Notes: generated by a model from the sequence alone, not told the origin. A DNA stretch of 64,000 nucleotides from Bacteroidia bacterium (GCA_021740845.1 JAIOYZ010000015.1:36902-100901), one strand, 5' to 3'. Shown: positions 52,820 through 61,322, counted from the stretch's first letter. Translations and numbers: made by a program.

Positions 52820-54129
52820 AAATAATAGAAGTAGTTAGGAACATCAATAGAGGTGGATTTGGAGTAATTGATGAGGTTATATGTGATGATGGGGGTCATT
52901 ATGCAAGAAAACAGTTTCACCCCGCTGAACAGTTCGTGAAGGACCAGAAATTATGTGACAAGTTATTGGTTCGATTTGTTCGGGAGGTTAAAACTCAGAA
53001 AATATTACCTATCGATTATTTTATTCCAATTTTGTTTGATGACTTAATTTCGTCTACACCTTATTTTATTATGCCATTAGCTGATGGTGTTTATTTTGAT
53101 GAAATTCAAGAAAGTAAGAAAGAGGGGCGCAACCCTGACGGTTTGGGAGATATTCTTAATGCTTTGGAGTTTTTACATGATAAAGGGTTAGTTCATAGAG
53201 ATTTGAAGCCTCAAAATATTCTTAAACATAATGGGATATGGAAGCTAGCTGATTTTGGGTTGATAAGCCAAGATAAAGAGATTTTGTCTCAAACAATTAC
53301 AACAAGTAAACAGGCTTTTGGAACAACATATTATTGTGCACCAGAACAAGTAATTGAATTTAATAGAATTACCCCGCAAGCTGATATTTATTCTTTTGGG
53401 GCAATTTTACATGATATATTTACAGATGGAAATCGCGTTCCACATTCAGAACTTGATGGACCAGGCGAGATTGGGCAAATAATTGCTAGATGTACTAGAC
53501 ATAAAAAAGAACAAAGGTTTAAGTCAATTAAATCCATTAGGACAAAACTTTTGAGTTTATTGGTGAGCAAGGGTAGTACGTCAAAAAATGCAGATGATTT
53601 AGAATGGGTTGATAATTTTTTAAACATAGGCAATTGGACTGAGGAGATTTTAGAAAATTTCGTATTTTATTTAAAACGAAGTCCAACAATAGCCAATCTA
53701 GTTCTCACCAATGTAAATGAGAATAATATAGAATTTATGCACTCAATAAATAAATCGCTATTTAATGATTTCGCATTAATATATTTGGATTGGGTTTATG
53801 AGAAGTCTTTTGATTTTAATTATTGTGATGTGGTAATTAACAATGTTAACTTAATTTTTTCAAAATCAAAAGATATTGAAGTGAAGTCAAGGTGTTCTAT
53901 TTCTGCTGCTGAGCTCGGAAAATCACATAATAGATGGTATGTAATGAGGTATGTTGTTAAAATGAATGGGCCAGAAATGGATGAGGATTTGGCATTTAGG
54001 GTGGCATTGGAAATTGAACTTGACACTAGGAATGCATTAAACTTTAAACGGTGTGTTGAACGTATTAGTCTAAAAGCTTCGTCGTATCATAAATTAATTG
54101 AAGATGTATTAAAGGAGAATACCTTTTAA
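52816..54129 (+). CDS. serine/threonine protein kinase
   Basis: 437 residues from the ATG at 52,816 (coupled to the phosphatase stop). Hanks-type kinase: glycine loop NRGGFG, catalytic HRDLKPQN (D129), DFG (146-148), activation segment GTTYYCAPEQ and SFGAILHDIF. After ~260 the C-terminal ~180 residues are an unrecognised helical region. No membrane helix. Kinase/phosphatase pairs in mobile DNA are suspected defence or host-control devices; the substrate is unknown. Confidence 0.9.
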   Translation: MKIIEVVRNINRGGFGVIDEVICDDGGHYARKQFHPAEQFVKDQKLCDKLLVRFVREVKTQKILPIDYFIPILFDDLISSTPYFIMPLADGVYFDEIQESKKEGRNPDGLGDILNALEFLHDKGLVHRDLKPQNILKHNGIWKLADFGLISQDKEILSQTITTSKQAFGTTYYCAPEQVIEFNRITPQADIYSFGAILHDIFTDGNRVPHSELDGPGEIGQIIARCTRHKKEQRFKSIKSIRTKLLSLLVSKGSTSKNADDLEWVDNFLNIGNWTEEILENFVFYLKRSPTIANLVLTNVNENNIEFMHSINKSLFNDFALIYLDWVYEKSFDFNYCDVVINNVNLIFSKSKDIEVKSRCSISAAELGKSHNRWYVMRYVVKMNGPEMDEDLAFRVALEIELDTRNALNFKRCVERISLKASSYHKLIEDVLKENTF

Positions 54130-54226
54130 ATAAATTTTAGAGTTAATTTTTTGAATGTTTTTTTTTCTCATTTAATATTACTTGAATTAGAATTATCTAA
54201 CTTAAGCCCTTATAAACTGTTTAATA

Positions 54227-54880
54227 ATGATGAATATTAAAGACATAAAAGAAAGAGATTTTGAATTAATCGACCTTCCTGATAAATGCCCTTTTTGTCA
54301 TAAATCCATATCACCTATACCAGCTTTTGGTAATAGGAGAGAGTATGAAAGTCTAGATGTTTTTTTAATTTGTCCAAATAATAATTGCAATAGGTCTTTT
54401 GTTGCGCTTTATATTCAAGCAGTTTCTGGTCGAGATTGGGAATTTTATGAATATGTAACAAAAGGGGAATTCAAAATGAGAGAATTTAACGAAACAATAA
54501 AAAGCCTTTCACCGGACTTTTGCATTATTTATAATCAATCTTCTTTCGCTGAACAAAATGGATTAACTGAAATTTGTGGGGTAGGTTATCGCAAAGCACT
54601 TGAGTATTTAATTAAGAATTATGCATTATTTTGTTTTCCAAATGACAAGAAAGAAATAGAGGATTGCTTATTAGGAAAATGTATAAATAAGTTTGTTGCA
54701 GATTTTAGAATTAAAGAAGTTGCTAAACGGGCTGCTTGGTTAGGAAACGATGAAACCCATTATTTAAGGAAATGGGAAAGTAAGAACCTGGAAGATTTGA
54801 AAAAATTAATTGAACTGACTATTCATTGGATTGAAATGGAAGAGTTAACCAAAAGTTTTGTTGAGGAAATGCCTGGCTAA
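54227..54880 (+). CDS. DUF4145-like protein with N-terminal zinc ribbon
   Basis: 217 residues. CPFCHK and later CPNNNC give a CxxC..CxxxxC zinc ribbon (residues ~19-60). The C-terminal half (GVGYRKALEYLIKNYAL, WLGNDETHYLRKW) matches DUF4145, a HEPN-related domain often joined to restriction enzymes or defence genes. Free-standing here, near the kinase. Confidence 0.75.
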   Translation: MMNIKDIKERDFELIDLPDKCPFCHKSISPIPAFGNRREYESLDVFLICPNNNCNRSFVALYIQAVSGRDWEFYEYVTKGEFKMREFNETIKSLSPDFCIIYNQSSFAEQNGLTEICGVGYRKALEYLIKNYALFCFPNDKKEIEDCLLGKCINKFVADFRIKEVAKRAAWLGNDETHYLRKWESKNLEDLKKLIELTIHWIEMEELTKSFVEEMPG

Positions 54881-55005
54881 TAATATTTGACAAACTGATT
54901 TTTGAATTTATAATTTTACTTAAATCAAGTAATTTTGGAGAATAAATATTTGTAAACTGTCCTTTAAAGAACAATAATGTTCATTTTTAATATATTTGAA
55001 AAAAA

Positions 55006-55320
55006 ATGTTAGAAGTAGAATTATTTAAATCTCAAGCAGAACGAATTGAAAAGTTGTTACCAATTGTTGAAGCCAATGAAAAGCTTTCTATAGAAATAAC
55101 GGGTACTTTGGAGGTGTTAGCCAAAGTTACAGAGGCATTAGGGAATTCAGAATCAAATAATATTAATTCTAAACTTTTAGCTGATGCATTCAAAGCTGTA
55201 TTAGATTTAAATCAAAATCTAATAATTCATTTGAAGGCTATTAGCAAATATTCTAAGGAGGAATTGAATATGTATAATGAACTGAAAGACTCCCTAATGG
55301 CCCAAGGGATACTAAAATAG
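55006..55320 (+). CDS. small helical protein at the end of the cargo block
   Basis: 104 residues, all-helical with heptad-like spacing (ELFKSQAERIEKLLPIVEAN; LDLNQNLIIHLKAISK). No recognised domain. Last rightward gene of the cargo block. The 82-base gap that follows (to 55,403) holds only a short ACCAT/ATGGT stem between convergent operons. Confidence 0.6.
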   Translation: MLEVELFKSQAERIEKLLPIVEANEKLSIEITGTLEVLAKVTEALGNSESNNINSKLLADAFKAVLDLNQNLIIHLKAISKYSKEELNMYNELKDSLMAQGILK

Positions 55321-55402
55321 TCATGTATTTGCTTTAAGATGGTTTTTTAGGTCAAAATGAAAAAATCAGTGGTGAATGTAAAAAAATACCATTCTCTATG
55401 GT

Positions 55403-55606
55403 TTACAAGAACATATTCACATCCTCAACCTTTAACCCTTGAGCTTCACAAAATTCAATAACTGTTAGGTTACATTCTGGCCTTTTGTTAAGTGCTTGCT
55501 TTATCGAACGGATCAATGCCTGGGATGAACTTTTTCCTTTACCGGTAATTCGGCAAATATCCTTTGTGTATATGTATAATCTCTTAGGTTTGGTTTGTAT
55601 GGACAT
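55403..55606 (-). CDS. small helix-turn-helix-like protein, last gene of the early-type operon
   Basis: 67 residues from the ATG at 55,606; the frame is longer but the upstream 40 codons overlap a better gene. KPKRLYIYTKDICRITGKGK resembles a small Bacteroidota family with an excisionase-like winged-helix look; the role is unknown. Starts four bases after the zinc-ribbon gene's stop. Confidence 0.7.
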   Translation of the reverse strand: MSIQTKPKRLYIYTKDICRITGKGKSSSQALIRSIKQALNKRPECNLTVIEFCEAQGLKVEDVNMFL

Positions 55607-55610
55607 TGGT

Positions 55611-55790
55611 TTAGGATTGAATTTGTAACTGTACTGAATAACATTTGGGGCAGATTGGGATGGGTTCTTCATTGGCATTGCAAAACTGGTTAGCGTAATC
55701 TTTGTGGCCACATTCCAAACATTCAATTACTGGTAAATTTGACAAAACTAATTTAACCTGGTCGATTGAATTATAATTGGAGCTGGCCAT
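55611..55790 (-). CDS. small zinc-ribbon protein (59 residues)
   Basis: A 59-codon gene of MASSNYNSIDQV.., with CLECGHK and CPKCYS (two CxxC pairs 25 residues apart), a zinc ribbon. Its frame fits exactly between the stop of the 381-residue gene (gap 5 bases) and the next start (gap 4 bases), which is strong evidence that it is translated. It also contains one GTGGCCAC word (as TGT GGC CAC). Confidence 0.75.
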   Translation of the reverse strand: MASSNYNSIDQVKLVLSNLPVIECLECGHKDYANQFCNANEEPIPICPKCYSVQLQIQS

Positions 55791-55795
55791 ACTTG

Positions 55796-56941
55796 TTAGA
55801 TTATTTCGTCTAATCTTTCCTGGTCAATTTTAGTGTGTAATTGAACGGATGATTTTGGGTAATATTTAACTGCCTTATGGATAATGTCCGCAGCTGAACA
55901 ATTGGTTAAAGTGGCCATTTCTTGAACCAATTCTTTAAACTCCTTTGAGCACCTTAGTTTCAACATTTCTGTTCTTTGGCCTCCTTTTTTGCTATTAGAA
56001 TTCTTTGCCTTTTTTTGTATTGGTTCCACTACAACCTCTTTTAGTAAAATTAAGCTTGCCACATGCTCCAAATGATTGTCACTTGGTTTTTTGCCATAGG
56101 CTACAGTTAAATAGCCTTTAACATCGTTTTTTTGTAATACCTGACCTTCCTTGTTGTTATGGCGGTTCTTTACCGTGTCACCAATATTGAATGTTTGATT
56201 ATGAAACCTTTTACATTCCTCCCAGCTTGAAAATGGATGGCAACTGCATCCATGCAGACCAGTTATAAATTTCTTTTCTGGTTTTCGTGATTTTTTTGCT
56301 TTTTCGGTAATTAGTTTCCATCCGTTTTCCTTAACTATATCATTAGCAAGAAATGAAGTTTTGATGTGTGATTTTAGTATATTATCGTGATTTGGGCAGT
56401 TAGCCCAAATTATTGACCAATCTGAACCAGGCGTATATTTTATTGTCACTTCTTTTGGTGCTGTTGGAACTGGTTCAGGAATCTCCGAATATTTACCAGC
56501 ATGTTCCTTTCCAAACTTGCCAGCATTTTTTACTTCGTAATATTTTTCCTTACAATCATGGCCAACAAACATTTTGGTATCTCCATCCCTAAATCCCCAA
56601 AATAGATTTGGGTAATTATGGTCGGGGTAATTATTTTTTCCGCAGAAATCACAAGTTATTCTGTGGAACTGCTCTTTTGTGGCCACAAATTGTGCACTAG
56701 TTTTCTGAGGGTGCTCAATTAAAGTCCATCCATATCTTTCAACTCTGGTTAAAGCTGTTTTTTTGCTTTGTATCCAGCTTTCAATAACATCGTCTTTATG
56801 TGGGCAATTCAACCAAATAATTGACCAAAGTAATCCAGCTGAAAAGGAAATCTTAACTTCAATTTTTTCAGGTGTTTTGGTATTGAAAGGGTCTGTTATT
56901 CTTTTTTTTGTGGCCACAATTGTTTCCATTTTAGTTTTCAT
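55796..56941 (-). CDS. protein with two tandem WSIIW-NCP repeats and a C4-type zinc finger
   Basis: 381 residues. An internal duplication: LLWSIIWLNCPHKDDVIESW (about 33-52) and DWSIIWANCPNHDNILKSHI (about 177-196), each followed by a WxLI strand. Between them CDFCGKNNYPDH..FVGHDC is a zinc finger; after the second copy HGCSCHPF may bind metal too. A KOW/SH3-like NIGDTVKNRHNNKEGQVLQ segment follows, and the C-terminus (LRCSKEFKELVQEMATLTNC) is ribbon-helix-helix-like. Unrecognised as a whole; a nucleic-acid-binding protein is likely. Confidence 0.7.
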   Translation of the reverse strand: MKTKMETIVATKKRITDPFNTKTPEKIEVKISFSAGLLWSIIWLNCPHKDDVIESWIQSKKTALTRVERYGWTLIEHPQKTSAQFVATKEQFHRITCDFCGKNNYPDHNYPNLFWGFRDGDTKMFVGHDCKEKYYEVKNAGKFGKEHAGKYSEIPEPVPTAPKEVTIKYTPGSDWSIIWANCPNHDNILKSHIKTSFLANDIVKENGWKLITEKAKKSRKPEKKFITGLHGCSCHPFSSWEECKRFHNQTFNIGDTVKNRHNNKEGQVLQKNDVKGYLTVAYGKKPSDNHLEHVASLILLKEVVVEPIQKKAKNSNSKKGGQRTEMLKLRCSKEFKELVQEMATLTNCSAADIIHKAVKYYPKSSVQLHTKIDQERLDEII

Positions 56942-57581
56942 TAATTACGTAAATGCCTAAATCTTCTGCGTGAATTGAAATCGGTTCAAGTTTTCTACCG
57001 TCTTCCAAAGCTTCATCCAAGCTCTGGTATGTTACCGGTAACCTTCCTTCGTTGTCAAAGCTGATATAGCTCTTAATGGAATAGGTTATTCCGTACAAAT
57101 CAAAATTTGCCAAATTGTGCCTGGCATCTTCAATTGAAATTTTTTGTCCTGGTGTCTGAACGCTTGGAGTGATTTTCTTAAAATAATTTGGTTCTGCAGG
57201 TTGGGGAATTGAATTTGGATATAGGTTGAAAATATGCCGGCTGGTTGATTTGTAAACTTCGTTTCTAATCTCGCTGATCACTGCAACATTGTAAGTGTTG
57301 TTGTCTGGTGGAAGGATGGCATTTAACAAACAGGCACTTTCTACATCACTCAACTTAAAATTAATATGAGTAACAAGCTCGTTTTGCTTTTTGATGGCAA
57401 TTGTTTCCAGCCTTTGTTTTAATCCAAATAGCACTCTCCAAACCATAATATTGGTTGCAGCTCGTGAAAGGTCGGTTCCTGAATTGGCCAAACATTTGTA
57501 ATAATCCTCAGCCCTTTTGATGGTGGAATAAAAGCTTGAAAAATATCCACCACGCAATTTAAGTTTGGTTTCAAATTTCAT
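56931..57581 (-). CDS. uncharacterised helical protein
   Basis: 216 residues, mostly helical in the first half (RRAEDYYKCLANSG-like spacing) and mixed in the second. No domain recognised. Overlaps both neighbours by a few bases in the early-type operon. Confidence 0.65.
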   Translation of the reverse strand: MKFETKLKLRGGYFSSFYSTIKRAEDYYKCLANSGTDLSRAATNIMVWRVLFGLKQRLETIAIKKQNELVTHINFKLSDVESACLLNAILPPDNNTYNVAVISEIRNEVYKSTSRHIFNLYPNSIPQPAEPNYFKKITPSVQTPGQKISIEDARHNLANFDLYGITYSIKSYISFDNEGRLPVTYQSLDEALEDGRKLEPISIHAEDLGIYVINEN

Positions 57582-58072
57582 TTTTGGATATATCTAGGGT
57601 GAATACGGTAATTAGGTCGGGTAGGGAATAGGTAATTTATTTCGTACTCATGTTTGTTGGAAGCAGGATCGAGAACAGATTGATACATTACATTTCCTGA
57701 AATAATACCGGTATTATCATAAACAATTACCGATTGGCATTTGAATTCACGCTTAAGGATCAGTGACCTCACCAGGTCAGTAAAGCTCTTATTTTTCATG
57801 TTTCCGTGATGGCGGTAATACTCCTGCAGAACCATGTAATCTGGATAGGTGTATTCAGGTTTGTGAGGGTCGCTCATAAATTTTTCCTGCCATTGGAAAA
57901 CTACCTTGTACTGGTAGGCTGAGAAAACCTCTCCTGTGGTTGGGTCAACTACCTCAACCATTGGAAAAAAACTTTGGGCTATTTCCCTGGAAAGGAAGTG
58001 TTTTCCACTTGGTACAAAGGCTCTCCTTTTGGGTACTTGCCTTGATTTGTCGGTATTTTCGGGGTTTGTCAT
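57578..58072 (-). CDS. uncharacterised basic protein
   Basis: 164 residues, basic (RQVPKRRAFVPSGKHFLSRE), with aromatic-rich segments (KPEYTYPDYMVLQEYYRHHG). Not recognised. First gene after the 214-base gap and translationally coupled to the next. Confidence 0.65.
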   Translation of the reverse strand: MTNPENTDKSRQVPKRRAFVPSGKHFLSREIAQSFFPMVEVVDPTTGEVFSAYQYKVVFQWQEKFMSDPHKPEYTYPDYMVLQEYYRHHGNMKNKSFTDLVRSLILKREFKCQSVIVYDNTGIISGNVMYQSVLDPASNKHEYEINYLFPTRPNYRIHPRYIQK

Positions 58073-58286
58073 GGTTTGATTTTTTTTGAATGGTTTTGTT
58101 GTTTTTGTTGAAATTTTGCAACTGCTGGCCTTTATTCTCTGTTCTCGGATAATCCAATTATCAGGTTATCCCATTATCCAATAATCCATATTTTACTATT
58201 CCTTCAATTGTGTATTAACAATTCGTGCACTTGTTTGCTGGTGGGGGCGCGACCTTTTCCGGGCCATCCGGACTGAATTTTTTCTC
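58073..58286 (-). promoter_or_regulatory. intergenic region with TTATCC repeats
   Basis: The only sizeable gap in the early-type operon (214 bases). GGATAA at 58,147-58,152 and TTATCC at 58,166-58,171 and 58,174-58,179 form a short cluster, with AATCC words around them, resembling partial DnaA boxes (TTATCCA). A GC-rich TCCGG-ATGGC-CCGGA hairpin lies just after the stop of the winged-helix gene. Could be an operator, a promoter or a replication origin; the sequence does not decide. Confidence 0.4.
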
Positions 58287-59309
58287 TCATGCTGCTTTTT
58301 TGGGTTTGTTGGAAATGAAGCTGTCGGGAAGCCAAACACCACTTTGCTTGGTTTGGCGGTTAAAAACCGATTTCATTTGTTTTGTTTTTGAGGTTCCATC
58401 CTCATTTGTGGCCACAAATTTTGCAGGCCTGTTTTCTACTTCGCTGTAGATTTTGATTGAACGCTTAAATGTGCCAAATCCTCGCTTTTCAAGCTGTTTT
58501 TTAAGGTAAATGGAGCGATGTAAGTCGCTAAAGGAATAAGAGCGCCTAAAGCCTTCTAAACCTCTATTTATGGAAGGATTGATTTTGCTTATGAAATTGT
58601 AAAAACTTGCCGAATATTCATCCTCAGACTCGCTCGTTGTATCAGCTTTATACCCTCTAAATAACTTTGTCCATAAGGAACCAATTTCAAACGCTGTGGC
58701 TCTATCCTTGTCAGGTGTAGAGTTTGGGAGTTTGGTGGTTGCCTTGTGGCTTGGAAAGTCCGGGTCTTGTTGCTGGGCGTAATTTTGTTTGAAACGCTTG
58801 CATTTTTTACCAATCATATAAGCTTGCTTATCCTGATTGTGTTGGATTTCTGCTTTTATTAAGAGGTATTTAGGATGGTGATCCTGGTTGTCTTTTTCAT
58901 AAACAATTGGAATGAATTTTTTAAAGGTGTCCAGCTCGTATTTTTCTGCAAGCCTATCCCATGAAACCATTGAAAAGGAACTCAATTTCCTTCTTCCATC
59001 CGATTGAATTTTGTCCGGATAGATCAGCTCCATTTCTTTGAGCTTGTTAATGTATTTGTATAGTCCTCTCCTTGATAAATTGGAAATAGACATGAGTGTT
59101 TCTAATTCATCTGTCCACTGGTGTATATGGCCAGAGTTAGGGGAGTAGGCTTTTAGTATGCAAAAAAACGAAAGGTAATGGAGCTCTGTAGCCACACGAT
59201 ACCCTTTGCCAGTCTTAACTGCATACTTGCCATTGATTTCCCTTTTGGAAACGGCAATTTCTGCAAGTGTTGCAGGAATAATAATTTGATATGTTGAACC
59301 TAAATCCAA
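58287..59309 (-). CDS. winged-helix protein, possible replication protein
   Basis: 340 residues from a TTG; no ATG is available, and the same frame carries the upstream gene's stop six bases before. A winged-helix segment (ISNLSRRGLYKYINKLKEME) sits at ~90-112. The rest is basic and helical with a long linker; FVATNEDG near the end contains a GTGGCCAC word. Small wHTH proteins of this size act as replication initiators in plasmids and phages, which would suit the TTATCC cluster just downstream, but it is unproven. Confidence 0.65.
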   Translation of the reverse strand: MDLGSTYQIIIPATLAEIAVSKREINGKYAVKTGKGYRVATELHYLSFFCILKAYSPNSGHIHQWTDELETLMSISNLSRRGLYKYINKLKEMELIYPDKIQSDGRRKLSSFSMVSWDRLAEKYELDTFKKFIPIVYEKDNQDHHPKYLLIKAEIQHNQDKQAYMIGKKCKRFKQNYAQQQDPDFPSHKATTKLPNSTPDKDRATAFEIGSLWTKLFRGYKADTTSESEDEYSASFYNFISKINPSINRGLEGFRRSYSFSDLHRSIYLKKQLEKRGFGTFKRSIKIYSEVENRPAKFVATNEDGTSKTKQMKSVFNRQTKQSGVWLPDSFISNKPKKAA

Positions 59310-59312
59310 AGG

Positions 59313-59714
59313 TTATGCCTGAGCTGTAGGTTTAATAAATTGACGAGGCATTATTGAGGCTGCAACTTGGCCTATGCAATATGCCAAAGCTTCAAAGGCC
59401 ATTTCTTTGGCTCTATGGTCCTGGCAATAAATAGCAATGAAAGCAAGGTTGCCAATAGAAGTGGCGTTAATCCTTTTGGTTTGTTTGGCTAAATTGTCGC
59501 GAAGGATTTCGATTTCTACTTCATCGTTTTTTGTAACGATTTCAAAACATACCTGGTCAACATATTTAGCCTGGTCATGGGTGGATTGAAATATTATGTT
59601 TGGAAACATTAAATCCAAATGGTTGGATGGCCAGCGCAAACCACATTCATCAAAATCTTGGCTAGTGATTCCATGCCCGGTTAATGAATTATACTTAAAA
59701 TCTGGATTGCTCAT
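59313..59714 (-). CDS. uncharacterised protein
   Basis: 133 residues, soluble; a beta-rich first half (VCFEIVTKNDEVEIEILRDN) and a helical end. No recognised domain. Overlaps the preceding gene by 20 bases. Confidence 0.6.
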   Translation of the reverse strand: MSNPDFKYNSLTGHGITSQDFDECGLRWPSNHLDLMFPNIIFQSTHDQAKYVDQVCFEIVTKNDEVEIEILRDNLAKQTKRINATSIGNLAFIAIYCQDHRAKEMAFEALAYCIGQVAASIMPRQFIKPTAQA

Positions 59715-59955
59715 ATTGCTTAATGTCTAAGTTTTGATTGAAATATTTTGAAGCTTCTGTTATGTTATTTAACCGGCCATTTTTGGCAACTGTTTCATAG
59801 AAATATTCTGGTGGCCAACCTTGCACAAAAAGTTGTTTTGATTGCCATTTAGGTTCATTAAATTTTAGCTTGAAGGCAACTACCACTTTAAACATTTCTG
59901 GTTGCTCTGCGCTTTCATCCTTAAGCACAATTGCACTAATAATAATTGGTTTCAT
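59695..59955 (-). CDS. small uncharacterised protein
   Basis: 86 residues from the ATG at 59,955, one base after the preceding stop (the frame opens six codons earlier). Beta-rich, with KLKFNEPKWQSKQLFVQGWP. Unrecognised. Confidence 0.6.
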   Translation of the reverse strand: MKPIIISAIVLKDESAEQPEMFKVVVAFKLKFNEPKWQSKQLFVQGWPPEYFYETVAKNGRLNNITEASKYFNQNLDIKQYEQSRF

Positions 59956-59956
59956 A

Positions 59957-60250
59957 CTATAGTACGTTTTCAAATTTGTTAAGCTCCAGGTGCTCTAAAA
60001 TTTTGGACTTTTCTTCTGGATCGGATACCTTTTCTTCTACTATTTTGTTAATTTCACAATCCACCGTAAACCTTGTTACACGTGGCATTTTTACCAGTCT
60101 TTCATGTACTGTATCAATACCATGAAAGTAACCTTCTCTAAACCTGTCGTGGAAGGTTATAAGAATATATCCTACCATCACAAACATTAGCAATACCGCT
60201 GCAATAGCTATTAGTTTCCAAAGGAAAATTTGGTCTAATTGTGGTTCCAT
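59957..60250 (-). CDS. small membrane protein
   Basis: 97 residues with one strong membrane helix near the N-terminus (LWKLIAIAAVLLMFVMVGYI) and a charged helical tail that would face the cytoplasm or periplasm. Unrecognised. Confidence 0.65.
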   Translation of the reverse strand: MEPQLDQIFLWKLIAIAAVLLMFVMVGYILITFHDRFREGYFHGIDTVHERLVKMPRVTRFTVDCEINKIVEEKVSDPEEKSKILEHLELNKFENVL

Positions 60251-60258
60251 ACTTTGAT

Positions 60259-60393
60259 TTATTTAATGGTTTTATAGGGGTTGAAATCGTTTTGTTTTGA
60301 CCTAAATAGTTTTCTCACCATTGAAACCAATAAGGATCCAATGATGTGGCAAACCATATAAAGGAATAAGCCAATACAAATTTTGATTAACAT
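60259..60393 (-). CDS. 44-residue membrane peptide
   Basis: A short gene of 44 codons starting MLIKICIGLFLYMVCH, one membrane helix followed by RKLFRSKQNDFNPY. It fits the gap exactly: 13 bases after the upstream stop and eight before the next ATG, on the operon strand. Too small for most gene callers. Confidence 0.6.
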   Translation of the reverse strand: MLIKICIGLFLYMVCHIIGSLLVSMVRKLFRSKQNDFNPYKTIK

Positions 60394-60406
60394 ATTGTTC
60401 CAAGTA

Positions 60407-60652
60407 TTAAGCCTCTGATTCAATAAAGACTTTATGAATAAGCTTTGGGAAGGTCAATTCTTCTTTGGCTAATCTTGTTATAAGCGGATGGTAGTGGGAT
60501 GGGATGTTAGCTCTTTTTCCAATCCAGTTTCTTACATTGGATGCATTGATGCCATTTGCATGCAATTCTTTAACGAAGGCTTTTCTTTCGCTTACTGTTT
60601 GGGTATCCAATAGCTCGTAAACGGTTCTTTTTTTTGGTTCGATATTTTCCAT
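60407..60652 (-). CDS. small Cro-like DNA-binding protein
   Basis: 81 residues. SERKAFVKELHANGINASNV followed by RNWIGKRANIPSHYHPLITR has the spacing of a helix-turn-helix of YdaS/Cro type. Likely a regulator inside the early-type operon. Confidence 0.65.
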   Translation of the reverse strand: MENIEPKKRTVYELLDTQTVSERKAFVKELHANGINASNVRNWIGKRANIPSHYHPLITRLAKEELTFPKLIHKVFIESEA

Positions 60653-60655
60653 TTC

Positions 60656-60853
60656 TTAAAATAATTGAAGTTGATTTTCTGCTAGTACTTGCTTTGCAGC
60701 AATAGTTTGAAAGCGCAATTGAAGTTTCCTAAAAGTTTCAATTTGCTTGGATAAAATTTCCTTGTCGGTTACACTTTTTGACGTCAACCAAGCCTGTTCA
60801 TTTTTTCTTGCCATTTCCTTGTAATAGGAAACATTTTCAATTGCGCTACTCAT
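60656..60853 (-). CDS. small helical protein
   Basis: 65 residues, wholly helical and charged (ARKNEQAWLTSKSVTDKEIL). No recognised motif. Three bases from the next gene. Confidence 0.6.
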   Translation of the reverse strand: MSSAIENVSYYKEMARKNEQAWLTSKSVTDKEILSKQIETFRKLQLRFQTIAAKQVLAENQLQLF

Positions 60854-60859
60854 AATTGT

Positions 60860-61312
60860 TTACCGGTTAGTTTGCCAATCCATTGAGTTGTTTGGAAGCG
60901 GTTTTTCCTCCTGTTTTAATTCCTGGTCTTCTCCTAACCTTAAGCCTAAATAGGTGCCGTTTGGAGTTTCATCGCCGAGCTTAGTTACTGGTTCAAATGC
61001 TTCATCCACTGCTTTGTCTAACAGTTCAGTGGTAGCCTCTTTCCAGTCAATTGCACCTACAGGAATTTTTTGTGGCCAACTCCATCCAAAGCCTTTTTCT
61101 TCTGATTGCTTTGGTACACTCCAAGCAGTAAAGCTGTTTGGTTTTGTTGAGTCGGTTTGTGCCACCATAACATGAAGGTTTACTGTTTCGGTGCCAAAAG
61201 CTTGGACAACAATTGCAGGTGCTTTTTCCATGCCATTAGGCAATTGGTTTTCTGATGCTGTTCCAGGATAGTAATCCACTATCCGGCCAACTGTAATAGG
61301 AAAGTTTTCCAT
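60860..61312 (-). CDS. uncharacterised phage-type protein
   Basis: 150 residues. The N-terminal half (GRIVDYYPGTASENQLPNG, then AIVVQAFGTETVNLHVMVAQ) is a small beta barrel resembling hypothetical proteins common in prophages. The C-terminal third is acidic and disordered. Function unknown. Confidence 0.65.
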   Translation of the reverse strand: MENFPITVGRIVDYYPGTASENQLPNGMEKAPAIVVQAFGTETVNLHVMVAQTDSTKPNSFTAWSVPKQSEEKGFGWSWPQKIPVGAIDWKEATTELLDKAVDEAFEPVTKLGDETPNGTYLGLRLGEDQELKQEEKPLPNNSMDWQTNR

Positions 61313-61322
61313 ATTTGATTTA

